46,402 nucleotides of DNA. Source: Dissophora ornata (Eukaryota; Mortierellomycota; Mortierellomycetes; Mortierellales; Mortierellaceae). Shown here piece after piece: positions 1 through 11,442 of the stretch. Position 1 is the stretch's first letter. The number at the start of each line of letters is the position of its first letter. The position numbers were made by a program, and so were the translations under genes. The notes beneath the pieces were generated by a model. It was given only the letters and a program-made list of their open reading frames with translations, had not been told where the DNA came from and ran no database searches. Where the stretch lies: positions 1 through 46,402 of the forward strand of contig MU616748.1 in assembly GCA_025201705.1 (NCBI GenBank), in the 5' to 3' direction.

Positions 1-312
1 TTTTACTTTCTCTTTAATCACCTTTTGCACATTCCTCCTTAGTGCTCCAAGGTACGAAATGCGACTCTCGGTTTTTTGCATGAACGCCCCATGTTAACCA
101 TGGAGAAGCAAGGAAAAAGAAATAAGCCTACCCAGAGCGGCAGCGGCACTCAGGCACCAACTAACCTGCAGGTCCCTGCTTTTGCTTTGCTTTCTTTTGC
201 TTCCCCACCCACCGCTGCTCAATTTGCACACCTAGATCTTCACACGGGCCCTATTCTAAAACCATTCTTTTATACCGCCTTTCCCCCTCAACCCCTCTAA
301 ATATTACATAAC
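1..312. promoter_or_regulatory. Upstream region of the ubiquitin-like/BAG gene
   Basis: This is the left edge of the window and the presumed promoter and leader of the gene starting at 313. The last 120 bases are pyrimidine-rich (tctt, cccc and cctc runs), like the leaders of many other genes here. A short open frame runs through it but it resembles no protein and has no splice or codon pattern that supports coding. No clear TATA box was seen. Confidence 0.4.
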
Positions 313-1090
313 ATGACAGTACTGAATATCAAATGGGGCCGAGAGAAGAAAACGGTCGACTTTGAGGACCGAGCACTGGCCGACATCAAGCTGGGAGAGC
401 TCCGTCAGAGATGCCATGAATGGACCCGGGTCCCTATCGGAGGATTAACGTTGATTTATACAGGGGCCACAATGAAGGATGACAGCGCGCCGTTGTCGTG
501 CTTTGGTATTAAGCCGAATGGACAGATCACAATGATGGGCACTCGGCCAACAGTAAGTTGACCTTTGACCGACTCGTACACAGAACAAAAGAAAAAAAAG
601 GGTTTTGTTATGCAAAGCACACAATTGAACTAAATAATCTAAACCTCCCTTTCCCCCCCCCTTTCAGAAAACAGATATTCGCACTTTGACGACCAACGGC
701 GATCCTGAAGAATACGCCCTCATCAACCGAATCCAAACCTCTCTCCAAAGGACTCTCGATCTCGTCGCAGAACATGTTCCTCGGTATGAACGGGCCGTAG
801 AGGACTACATCCAATCTGACCCCGCTCCAATTGATCGGTCTCTGGAGACCCTGCCACCCGCTCGAAAGAGTCTTCAGGACGCTCACAGCTTGTTATCGGA
901 GAATCTGTTGCAGTCCCTATTGGTCTTTGATGGCGTGGTCTGTAAACCTGATTTCGAGGTGGCGCGCGCAACGAGGAGAGAGGCTGTGAAGGAGACGCAG
1001 AGACTGTTGGATGTCATCGACGAGTTGAATGCACGCGTCAAAGCCTGTGATCACGCTGCAGGAGCAGATAGAGAGACGAGGAAGCCGTGA
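313..1090 (+). CDS. Ubiquitin-like plus BAG-domain Hsp70 co-chaperone
   Basis: Two exons, 313-552 and 668-1090, separated by a 115-nt intron (GTAAGT donor, CTTTCAG acceptor, phase 0), give a 220-residue protein. Residues about 1-78 look like a ubiquitin fold: a beta hairpin start (TVLNIKWG), a central helix (ADIKLGELRQRC) and the GGLTLIYTGATMKDD segment matching the ubiquitin IFAGKQLEDG region. Residues about 90-205 are helical and end in RRDAV-type BAG helix 3 character (TRREAVKETQRLLDVIDEL). This is the BAG1/Bag101 architecture. BAG domains bind the Hsp70 ATPase domain and trigger nucleotide release, while the ubiquitin-like part can dock to the proteasome. Frame and stop are unambiguous. 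It is cytosolic or nuclear by lack of any signal. A second, membrane-anchored BAG-type gene lies at 36376-37809. Confidence 0.82.
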
Positions 1091-1857
1091 ATATAGACAC
1101 CAAAAATACCATGAATAATCACAAGCATGTTGTTGTCAGCATGACCTGAAGCGCATGTGCGCTTTTAGAGAATTCTTTTCTTCTAATACTTACTATCAAG
1201 GCTTTATGCGAAACCTCATAGTTCTCGGTTTTGGCGACAATGGGGGAAAAAAAGAGTCAAAGAGAAAAGGAGAAAAAGAAACTAAGGAAGAAAAGAAGGA
1301 AAATCCATTAGAAATGGAGGGTCTTCCTGGTCTTTCTTTGCGCTTCGTCTCGGTCGCGGGGGAAACTTTTGCATTTACATCCAATACTTCCTCTTGGGTA
1401 AATGGAGTAATGGTTCACTTGGACGCCCTCGTCGGGGGTTTTTTTGGCGGTAAAAATGGTCTGACAGCTCGCATTTCTTTCGTAGTCAGTTGTCCCGGTA
1501 AGTTTCTGGGGCAACAATTTTAATTTTTGGGGGGATTATTAGGGAGAGACAATGGACGATAATGATAAAAGCTATATTCACTGCATGACTGCAAGGAGGG
1601 TAACGACATACGGGTAACAAAGAACAAGGAAAGAGCAGAAAACAAACAAGCACGTGGGGTGGTATGAAGGACGTGTTACATCCTTCGAAAAATAAAATGA
1701 ACGTATTATCTTACAAAAAAAAAACTAGAAAGTAACTTGCGCTGAACAAAAAAGATCACAAAGAAAACTGAGGAAAAGAACTGAACATAGAAACAAAGAT
1801 GCAGACAACCTTAAAATAACTCCTGGATAAGCAACTGATATCATCCTCTTTACGTCT
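1091..1857. other. Convergent intergenic region between the BAG and KH genes
   Basis: The two neighbouring genes end here on opposite strands, so both 3' UTRs and terminators lie in these 767 bases. An AATAAA is seen on the + strand at 1691-1696. It is far from the BAG stop, so a closer variant signal may be used instead. Purine-rich A/G tracts (1236-1320) account for the open frames seen here. No gene was recognised. Confidence 0.5.
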
Positions 1858-4800
1858 TCAGCGATCCCAGCCTCCGACTAGGTGCTGTCCAGAACGATCC
1901 AGAGGTGTGTCCGCAAGGAAAGGTAGTGCAGAAGGCGACAGTATGTTCCCGATCCGAGCCGAGCTGCGGCTCTGGCTGTCCTTCGAGTTGCCACTGACTT
2001 GACCGTTATTGCCGAGCATCTGAGTCGACGTCCCGATGTTGTTGCTATTGCTGCTGGTATGGGTATGGGTATTGTAGGAACCACTGTGACTGATGGTTCC
2101 GCCACCAATAATTCCACTAAGGCCACTTGAAAACAAATCTCTTTCGTTTCCAAGCACAGATCCCGAGGACAGGTTTGGCATGTTGAGTGATGAGCTACTG
2201 CCGGCGGAGGAACCTCCTCCAAGTCCTCCTAGGGGCCGGGTGGAACCAAAGCCGCTATCGGGCTGCTGGCCGATCGAGTGCCTGGCCATGGCACCGACAA
2301 GCGACTTGCGTCCATAAAGATCAGAAGTACTGTTGCTCAGCCGAACAACATTTGGCAATGGTGTGACGTGCGACGCATCGGATTGGTACAGTTGCTGGTT
2401 ACTATACATTGATCCCATGGATGGAACAGAGCCTCGGCGGCTCGCTAGGACTGAAGGAGGCGGGGTCTGAGAACTAAACCCCCCTTGGAATCCCTGCTGA
2501 TACGGATATGACCGATATCTGTTTCTCATTTCATCAAATGGGTCGTCACTTTCATCCTCCGTGGAGATGTCGTCACTATTAACACTACCTCCTGTCGATC
2601 CAAGACCTCCACCGATTGGTCCTAGAAACATAGTATGATGGCTGGCATTGCTGTTGTGACTGGAATGGCGTTGACGCTGCTGGGGGTATTGGATGGACTG
2701 ACCGAAAGGAGACTGCGAGGGGTATCCCCCTTGGTTTCCTTCCTGCTGTTGGTACATCATTTGTTCCTGATGGGATCGTCCACTATTGAGCGCAGGTCCA
2801 TATCCCGGGCCGAAAGCCGGGCCTGACATCATCTTATCTTCCAAGTACTGCAAGCTGTCGCGAGAGGTAAACGATCCAGAAAGTGGTCTCTGGGGTGACG
2901 GTTGGTGGTGCTGTTGTTGGTGGTGCTGTTGCTGGTGGTGCTGTTGCTGGTGAGGCGACTGTTGTCCCATAGCGTTGCTGTAGTTCGCAGCATTGCCTGA
3001 CGAGCCTTGGATGGGTGAGTTGTTGCTCGAGTACAGGTGGCTAGGTGGACCAGAGACTGGAGTCTGGTATCCCATGGCGACACCATAAGGTCCCTCTGGC
3101 GAAAATAGTTGGGCCTGTACACCATGGCTACCAGGCGAATAATATCCGCTCCCACCAACATTGCTCATGCCGGGAGGCGGTGTACGGAACTGTCCAATTG
3201 CTCCAGGATATCCTGGAGTAGACGGGAGGTGCTGTTGTTGTTGCTGCTGCTGCTGCTGCTGATGTTTTCCAGGGCCGGCCCAGGGATCGATAGGCAGCGA
3301 CGTCAGTCGATTAAATGACGGTGATTGGTTGTGCTGATGCTGCCCTGGATTTTGGCCAGGAGAGAATGAAGGGCCCGTTGCAGACGGGACTGTCGCGACA
3401 CCAGACGATGATCCAGGAACAGACGTCAGCTGTCGCGAGTGCTGGTCTGGCCAACGTGGAGGTGTCGACGCAAGAGTGGGCAATCCTGGCGTCGGTCCAT
3501 GGGAGAATAACGCGCGAATGTCTGGGGTGACCATAGAACCAGCTCCGGAAACGTTCAAATTTTGACCGCTGTTCCCGGATGGCGTCGCACGACTCATTGG
3601 TTCAAAGGCAGCGTTTTCAAACAAGGAATAGTTCAAGAAGGCTGGAGCAGGAGTAGGCAGCTCTATATAAGTTCAAGTAGTTTGCGTTAGCTTCCAAATA
3701 CCATTGTCCGAAACATATATCGCAACAAAGAGGCTAGGGGAGCAAGAATTACCTCCGCCAGCCACAGAAGACAGAATCTTGCTGTTAAAGTGCGGGAATG
3801 CCTCTGCGAACGAGTCGGATCGAGGTCGCTGGATCCGGATCTCGTCGTCATAGACCTCGATTTGGTTGTCAACCAAGAATTGCACAAGTAGCTCTTTAGC
3901 TTTCCGTAGATAGTCTTCGTTGTTGCGACTGTACTTGAAGACAAACAGGTGGTCCTCCTCCTCACTATCGTCATCTTCATCGTCGCTATCAGTCAGGCTG
4001 CTAAGAGATCTCGCGAGCTTTTCTTCGTTTTGAGCATCAGCATTCTCGCTTTTCACTGTATCCTCAGAGGCTTGATTGCCAGCTGGGCTCTGCCTCTTGG
4101 GCGAAGGTGAAGTCGATTTTGATCCCGATGTTGGTTCTGCCGATGGTCCGTTCTCCTTACCAATGGCAGCGGTAACCTCCTTGATAGCAGGTGGGATGAG
4201 GGTCATGTTCCACTCGTTCTTCATCTTGTCCAGCACCTCAGTCCTGAACTCTGGCTTTGCTAGGACTCTATCCATTGCCTCTGAGAATGGTACTGGGTAA
4301 ACATACTGCTCGTCGACAAGCGAGAGCAGCATCGAAGTTGCTTGCTGGATGAACGACTCTGGCCCTGATATCCAGACAATATCGCCTCCAGTCTCCTTTT
4401 CAGGAAATCGAATGGTGGCGTTGGTGGCGTCCCGCAACTCATTCAACGCCTTGGCATGATCAGACAACAATGAGAGATGATACTGCTTCGGGATGTTGAT
4501 AGAGTGGTGCACAAAGTCCTTGTCCTTGGGGTTGACAAGCTCCATCACAGCATGCTTGAGGTTCTCGAGATTCATGGCGTTCTTGGATGGCGTTCTCGCG
4601 ACCACATTGTCCGGGTTGTCAAAGTAGCCACCAAGGTTGGCAAACTCCTCCGAGTTAGAGAACTTGACGTAGACCCCATATTTCTTCATGATCCGCTGAA
4701 TGTTTTTGCCACCAACGCCAATGATCCGCTTATGATAGGTCTCCGGCACATAGAAGGAAATTTCGGCTGGAAGCTCCTCCTGGAGCAGAGCGAGCGCCTC

Positions 4801-7437
4801 CACGGCCTTGACTGCAATGGTCGAACTCAGGTCAACGTAGAAGTTATATTCGTTGCAAGGCTCGAACTTGATCTTCGCGCCTGTGGCCTTCATGATGCGG
4901 TTGATCTTTCCGTTCTTCTTGCCTGAAATAAACTCGCGATGTTCGTTTGCCAGCTCGACCGAGAACTTGACCTCATAGTGCAGTGTCTTTATGACGTCGA
5001 TGTCGGTCAAAAACTGGACCGCAATCCTGGTCTGGATCTCGTCGCCAAAAATAAAAAACCCATTGCTGCGGTACTCCACTTCCGCACCTGAGGCTTGTGA
5101 GACAAGTTTTGAGATGTTGGCAATATGCGACAGGGCACTCGGCTGGCTTAGAGGAACAGCCAAAAGGTTCTCGCGGACAGGTGAGAGTATGCTGATAGAT
5201 CCCGAGTGGAACTGTGATGACTGTAGATTGCCCAAACCGGTTAAAAATTGTTCTGTATTTCTGCAGAGAAAACTTACATGACTTGTACATATACTCATCA
5301 CGACACTTACCAGTTGCATCACAGTTCGAATTGTTCGCTCCACGTTGACTCTCAGCTCTCCATAGACAAAAATGATTGGATGACTCGCACCCAGTGGAGG
5401 AAAGGCAATGAAAGAGGCGTTGTCGATCATGATCGTACGCAACTTGTCCCGATGATTCAACAGCATCCAGTCCAGCTTGCGAGAGGCAATGTTCACTTGG
5501 CGGGTGTAGGCAGGTGCAGCTGCCTGAACACGGGCGTAGGCTCGTGATAGGGCCTCCTTGGCGACTTGAACCTTGATAGGCTCGCCTGTGATGTGAACTT
5601 CGTTGTATCTAGGATCCACAGGGCTCCCGCTCTTGTTAGCAGTCTGCACAAAGGGAGAAGCCATGTAGATGCTTGTCCTTGTCCTGGCCATCAAATCTTG
5701 TAAATCCTCTCGCTTCCGACCACCAATCATGTTTTGAAATTTGAGCTCCACCTGTAATTTCTCTTGCACCACCTCGGGCTGAAGTGTATCGATGGCGGCC
5801 AGCAAAAGCAGCCTTGCAGCTTCCGCATTCTCCCATGATCCTGACACGAGCAACTCGATCATTTCCTGCCTGGCATGAGCAGCAACGATTGACTTTGCTG
5901 TAGGAAGAGCATGGAAATGACTCGAGACAAGGCTGATAGAGGTTTTAGTGGATGCGGATATCTGATCGACCTGCGCCTTGAACTCGGGAAGGACGGTGAA
6001 ATAGGATGCAAATGAGATGGTCGTCGATGGCGCTGGTATAGAGGCTTGAGCCATGACGGACTCTGAGCTGTTGGCAGAAGTAGTCGCCGATGCCGATTCA
6101 AGAGTGCTGGTTGGTGCGGATGGGGCAGGGTTCGGAGTGGCTGAGCGCGCCTGGGTATTTGAGTCGGTGTTCTCTGTGGAGGGCGCGGCTGCTGCAGAAT
6201 CCGTGGATGTTTCGGGGATGGTTTGTGAGGAGGACTGCCCATTGGTGGAGCTGTCTGAGAGTGTTTGCTGCAGCTCAACCTTTGATCCCGATACTGGCGA
6301 CGTGGCAGGCTCTGGAAACGAGTCGGCCGAGATGCATGCCTTGCTAATCTTGATAGACAGCTTGGGCTACGGTTCAGTAATGTGGAGCATGGGATATGTT
6401 TGGTTAGATACATTAGATACATTCTAAATTTGATGCGGGATCAACAGTTTGTGGTATGACTGCATTGTGCAGGTCAGAGCAGACGATGCTCACTGGACTT
6501 GACGCATGTCCCCCAGAGAGAGACGGACGTGTGCATGAACTGTGTGCCCCTCTTTTTTTTTTTTGGGTGTTTTGTAATTTCTTCTCCGCCGACCGACCGT
6601 TAAAAACACGAAGAAGGGAGGGGGCAAGAAACAACAACCACAACAAAGGCGAGGGTCATCGGGTCACTCAACGAAGAAAGGACGGAGACGCCCCCGAGGA
6701 GCTGATATGTCCGGTGTGGGTTCATGATTCATGATTCAACGGGTCACATGGTGGAAGATACCTGCCCCCAGCAAAACCACTCCACAGCTCGGTCACCGCC
6801 GCCGCCATAATCGGGCTAAACAAACAACCACACTGCATGTCTGGAATGCACCTGCCTCCCTCCGTCTCCGCCCCTCTGCTACCCTCTTTCCCATTACACC
6901 TGGTAAAAATAGACTGCCCCCAAACAACCAGAGGTGGCAGAAACATGCCTGTTGCAACAGAGAGCAAGAGTGAGTGAGGGTGACGCAGAGTGAGGGAGGG
7001 TGAGGGAGAAGGAGGGAGAAGGAGGGAGAAGGAGGGAGAGAGAGAAGGAAACGCGGGAAGAGATCTGATCTAGTCCATCGTCTGTACAGCAAATTGAATC
7101 GAAGCATTCAGATCAGCCCGATCCATTCGAATTAGATCCAGTCTGTTGATTTTACCTTTAATGGACTGTTGCGCATCAATGCGCCTCTCGCCGACATCAC
7201 ATTCTGATAAGCACCAGAGATGGTGACGTTGTAGGCCGATTGGTGAGTCTCGATCGAGAGTCTCTTCTTTGCTGGCGAGCTGTTGAGGCTGACATCGAGA
7301 ATGACCTGGCAGTGATGCGTGCGACCAACCTCAGCACAGAGCTGCTGGAACGCACTTGTCAATTTCTCGTCCACGGGCCCTGCCTGCGCGGGCGTTGGGC
7401 TGGGAAAGCATAGTGACAGGATCGTGTTCTCTGCCAT
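1858..7437 (-). CDS. Large multi-KH-domain RNA-binding protein (Khd4/Bicaudal-C-like)
   Basis: Exons on the minus strand: 7437-7156, about 6360-3753, and 3662-1858, giving roughly 1564 residues. The first acceptor could also be 6 nt earlier, at 6366. Intron 1 is 795 nt; intron 2 is 3663-3752 (90 nt, phase 1). A further in-frame 90-nt intron is likely at 5221-5310 (GTAAGT donor, CTACAG acceptor), which would remove 30 residues. Several degenerate KH folds run from residue about 20 to 790. The clearest has the GxxG loop GVGG near residue 643 followed by KNIQRIMKKYG; another has SGKKNGKINRIM near 574. An acidic patch (SDDEDDDSEEED) precedes the long disordered tail, which is rich in Gln, Ser and Gly, with a Q10 run and HHQQQ repeats. 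KH arrays bind single-stranded RNA, so a cytoplasmic role in mRNA fate is expected. The family resembles the conserved fungal protein studied as Khd4 in Ustilago; that match is from memory and unverified. Confidence 0.78.
3230..3264 (-). repeat. CAG/CAA trinucleotide tract coding poly-Gln in the KH protein tail
   Basis: A run of CTG/TTG units on the + strand reads as about ten consecutive glutamines in the KH protein. A second Gln/His-rich repeat lies at 2905-2960, where GGTGGTGCTGTTGCT-type units recur. Both sit in the disordered tail, where length variation would be tolerated. Confidence 0.85.
6361..7155 (-). other. 795-nt first intron of the KH gene
   Basis: The donor GTAAAATC lies directly after the codon pair for Leu-Lys, and the acceptor is at about 6361. 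The exons on both sides belong to the same KH-type protein. This is several times longer than the other introns in the window (50-180 nt). It carries a T13 run near 6550 and a 10-bp tandem repeat (7001-7040), and its length could allow regulatory elements or an alternative promoter. No embedded gene was recognised. Confidence 0.6.
7001..7040. repeat. Four tandem copies of a 10-bp purine unit
   Basis: The unit GGAGGGAGAA repeats at 7001, 7011, 7021 and 7031 with only end-unit changes. It lies in intron 1 of the KH gene. On the transcribed strand it is a CU-rich tract 115 nt downstream of the 5' splice site, a possible site for pyrimidine-tract-binding proteins; that role is inference. Confidence 0.85.
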
Positions 7438-7505
7438 TGCCGCCTGTGGTTTTTTTGTTATGCGTATTTCGTGCAGGGCGGGAAGTATGGTCCTAGATTT
7501 GTTGT

Positions 7506-7516
7506 AGAGAGGGAGC

Positions 7517-7547
<31 letters not shown>

Positions 7548-7558
7548 AGAGAAAAGAG
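7506..7558. repeat. GA-rich microsatellite upstream of the KH gene
   Basis: An alternating GA run with a few GGGA interruptions begins about 70 bases upstream of the KH start codon. It reads as a CT tract in the direction of transcription and so belongs to the pyrimidine-rich leaders common in this window. Confidence 0.8.
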
Positions 7559-10500
7559 ATCCTGCGCTTCCAAGTGCTGCGGTTGCGCTAGGTGTTTCCT
7601 TGGTAATGGGCGCTGCGATTTAGTTGCGAGTGGTGGCGCGGAGCTGGATCAACGGACACGTTGTTTCGGTGCTCAGCTTTTCTCGTTCTTTTGTCTCTAC
7701 TGTTAAGCGGTGGTGTTGCCGATAAGGTTGGTGTGTTTGTTAGCAGGGTCGTGGGGAAGGGTGATGGCTCAAAGCAGAGAGGGTGGCAACAGCAAGGAAA
7801 GAGCAAAAAGAAGAGGGGGAAGAACACGGGGGCCGCAACAGATGAAGCGAGGGAAGGGAGAGGGTGAAGTCGTTACAAGTCAGCCGTTTTGATTACGATT
7901 GACGAATTATGGACTTGGCAAGAAAAGATGACAAAAAAGGGAATGCGGGGTATGTTGGGTCAGACGCGGTGCGATGTGTTTGAGGAGTTGCGTGTGGCGC
8001 GTGTGAGGAGATGGGTGGATGTAAATGTGAGCAGGTGGTGAGAGCAAGGCGAGGAAGACGTAATCGGAAGAAGAAGAAAGAAGGATGGAACGAACGGTTG
8101 GAGGACAGAAGAAACACGAATCACGCACGCAGAAAATGGAGAAGTAACAGGCGTAACGTCGATGAAAAAATTTATGTAAACAAAAACCAGAAACTGGCAG
8201 CAAATGAGAACCGCTGCTTCTTTTGCTGCGAGTTGTGCAGGTGAGCTGCCAGCTGCCAAGGAGTGTCTCTGAGCGGGGCTGCCCGATGCTGCCGACAGCG
8301 CATCGAATGTTGCTGCGACACGGGTCAAGCGCTCGTGTATGGAGCACGTACAACGAACGGCTGATGGCATCAGCCGATACAAACGATGTGATGGTGGGAT
8401 GGAGCACAGCGGGGGGGAATAGAGCGTTTCGCTATGATCGTGAAGCGCAATATGCGAATACAAAGGGAAGGAAACAGGGAATGCATTCTTAAGGTTGGCG
8501 GAGATGCCAAACAGACGAGAAAATAAAAATGGCGGGAAAGCGTGTTTGTGGTGCTGTTGTTTGTTTGATTGTTTGTGTGGGTTGCTACGGAAATGGCGCA
8601 CGATGCATGTACACTATTACACTATACATTGCGCCCACACCCTCTGCCCAGGGTGCGCGCGTGCCATGTTTTGAGTTGTTTACCTTCGTCAATGCGGTCA
8701 CAAGGTTGTGCTGTGCTGTGCTGCGCCAGAGTTGTCGCTGCTGGAGGTGCAGAGCAGCAAGGGAGGGTGATAACAGCAGCGAGAATCTTAAGAAATAAGT
8801 GGATTAAGGGGATAGAATAGGAAAAGGCAGAACAATCAAGGTAGTTTTCCTAGTGCCAAGAGTACCTGGATGGATCAAAAGGAAATGATGAAAGAAACAA
8901 AGGCAGAAGAACTGTGATGAAGGCACGAGGGCGAGGACGTTGCTTGTGTGCACCCATTGCCAGGTTAACAGCAAGAATGGGGTAGCCCGGAATCAACCGA
9001 AAATGGTCAATCTTGTCTTCGAGCAAGAGAGGGGCCGCGTGTGTCGGCTGTGATTTTCTTGAGTGGGCTTGTGCATTATTGCTAGTCAAGTTCGCAAGTC
9101 ATCTGCCTTTGAAAGAAAATTTTTGACAACCACCGTGACCGCTTCCCTCTTTTTTTTTCGATCTTGGATAATCAACCATCGTGCATCACGACAGACGCTT
9201 TTTTGGGCAAAACGAGAATGAGGAATCGCTCATACCGCCATGTTTTATGTTTAGAGATCCCACCTGTACGGCTTCGAAGAGAGGGTGGCAAACAGTTAAA
9301 TAAATAAACAGACCCGAGCCGCCAACGACACTGCTTGTCATGACATATTTCCATGTAGGTTGTTTGGGAGTGTCAGTCAGTGCGAATAAGGGGAATGTGG
9401 ATTCGGGACCGCGATGTTCAGCAAGGCTCATTTTTTTATCTCGATGCAAGTAGGCAGCTTTGTGGCACAGGACGCACCCGAGAACTTTGAGTCTCCGGAA
9501 GCCCGCTCGTCGGGCCACGTGTTTGGCGCACGCGCTGTATTCCAGAAATTAAGGCGTGGCTGTGTGCTGGGAGAAACAGGATGGCTCGCAAACAAATGGA
9601 GTGACGGACATGCAGAGCGCTCGCAATATGCATATCCCTCGTTATCAATTCTCCGAAGAAACGTGGCTAAACAAGTGTAAACGCTGAGTGTGGCACTAAT
9701 CAAGATGAATAATGGTGGAGCAGAATGGTGAACAAAGAGTGGAGCAAGGGAAAAAAAAAAAGAATAAAAGACGACGCAAGTTCTGCGGACCATTCACTGA
9801 TTGGACATGGCACCAGAACCGAGAAAGCATGACGGCTGCAGGCACGAAGGTTCCTGCCGCTAGTCCCCTTTTCGAAATGGGATGATGTGGCAACTCCGCG
9901 AGAGACATTGGTGCCGGTTTAACCGAGTAGTCTACATTGCTGGGCCTAGAACAGATCCCGATACCCTGTTGGTTGCCTTTCACACACTAAATATTAATAC
10001 TTGGTTGTTAGTGGCCTATGATATTTCTCGATCCGCCCTAATCACTCAGAAACCGGATCGTGGATCCGAGCTATTGTTCTCACTATTTTGCGTCTCCCTG
10101 CAGTGACAGGGCTGAGGTGGCAATACTGCACTCTCTTCTGTGTTCATTTTTGGCACAACGAACTCATTGGGTCACACAAAAAGTCCAAAACTTATTTTCC
10201 GGACAGGGACCTTTTTGTTTACAACAGAAAGAGATAGCAAACTCTAAACCGTGGTAAAATATGAACAGCAGCCGTATGTACTCTACTAATACATGTACAT
10301 ACTGTAGCCACCAGCTCCGGTACACGGTTTTAGTACTAGCCCTGGCTCGTTTTGTTTACTTGCCCACGCTATGTTCACCATCGTCGTCATTTGTTCTATT
10401 TATGCCTCCACATAGTACGTATTTCCTTCTTCACCGCCACGGATCGGAAATGAGCAACCATAGACTATATACGCAAGCGTACATTTGTAAAGTGAAGGCA

Positions 10501-11107
10501 AGCGAAAGCAGGCAGCGATGGCAAGACATAAACAAAGCAGCGAGAACACGCGACAACTTCTTACTTCAATTGCACCTCCGCTTTGTCATCAAAAGTTGGG
10601 GGAGGAGAGCAGTCGTTTTATCGAATCTCATATTTCATGCTTTCATCGAGGTGTCTATTTTTCAGTCCCCTACCATGCAGCTTGGCTTGTCGCCTCGGGC
10701 TTTCATGCTCAGCAATGCCGGGCTTTGGGGTTGCAGCCTATGGGAGACCCAAGGTTAGATGAGTAGCGTGGATAGGTCGCCGTTCTTCCGCTCCGGAAAT
10801 ATTCCCCGCCTCGACGCTGTTTGGTCTTGTTTCGCTCTTTCCATAAAGGTCATCGATCATTTTGATTTTTACACAACAGGCAATAATATAGTCTGCGAAT
10901 TCTGGCATGCGAATCAACGTCCACGACAATTGATGTCCGACACACGATTGCGCATATTCCCACGTCATTCAGTCTCATTTAGTCAAGGATCCATAACCGC
11001 TGGTTGGTTGTACCTGTCTCATAACGATCTCCAATGGCCTATTTTCCTCTTCTCTCCTTTTCCCCCTTTATTGAGCGTGCGAAATTGGGCTGCTATTGGA
11101 TCAAGGT

Positions 11108-11159
11108 TTATCAGACACACTCGCAACAGCTTCCGAATGGTCCTTATAGCAGGCGATAA
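11108..11159. promoter_or_regulatory. Two GATA-factor-type sites upstream of PTR2
   Basis: TTATCAG at 11108-11114 (CTGATAA on the minus strand) and CGATAA at 11154-11159 both fit the HGATAR consensus of fungal nitrogen-regulatory GATA factors. They lie just upstream of the TATA-like box of a peptide transporter, a class of gene often under nitrogen control. The motif is short and common, so this is suggestive only. Confidence 0.3.
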
Positions 11160-11187
11160 CCATATCGATCTAACATCCGCAGCCTTG

Positions 11188-11195
11188 TATAAAAA
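11188..11195 (+). promoter_or_regulatory. TATA-like box of PTR2
   Basis: TATAAAAA lies about 250 bases upstream of the PTR2 ATG. A pyrimidine-rich stretch (11206-11270) follows, where transcription would be expected to start. Confidence 0.5.
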
Positions 11196-11442
11196 GACTC
11201 CTTAATTTCCCACCCTCTCGAAGTACCCCCTCTCTCCGCCCCGTCCTCATCCTCCCCCTCACTCCTTGACTTGCAGCGTGCAGTCATCGTTTTCTTTTTG
11301 TTGTTTTTGGGTCCTAATTCGATACCACTCTACTCATTTACCCACATCAAATCCTTCCGCCTCCTCCACCTCCTTCTATTATCGCCACCGCTCTTCCCTT
11401 TCATTCCAACCCATTCGCCTAAAAACAATATCTTAAAAGAAA

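Larger units (their letters stand above)
7438..11442. other. 4-kb gene-poor divergent region between the KH and PTR2 genes
   Basis: I find no supportable gene here. Open frames up to 213 codons occur on both strands, but they show no recognisable domains and are biased low-complexity translations of CT- or GA-rich DNA. The minus strand from about 7440 to 8600 is pyrimidine-rich and may be a long 5' leader of the KH gene. The right end holds the PTR2 promoter (TATA-like box at 11188, GATA-type sites). No tRNA or 5S-like sequence was seen. Confidence 0.5.

Noticed and set aside
5859..6422. 187-codon minus-strand frame overlapping the KH gene
   Set aside because: It is in a different frame from the KH exon and reads as Arg/Pro/His repeats; the KH frame is continuous here.
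7960..8601. 213-codon minus-strand open frame upstream of the KH gene
   Set aside because: Its composition (Ser, His, Leu, Pro, Phe) simply reflects CT-rich DNA. There is no domain or plausible splice context. More likely leader DNA.
10261..11205. Two consecutive plus-strand open frames (165 and 148 codons) before PTR2
   Set aside because: Both begin with ATG but resemble no protein. The second overlaps the PTR2 TATA-like box and GATA-type sites, so promoter DNA is the better reading.
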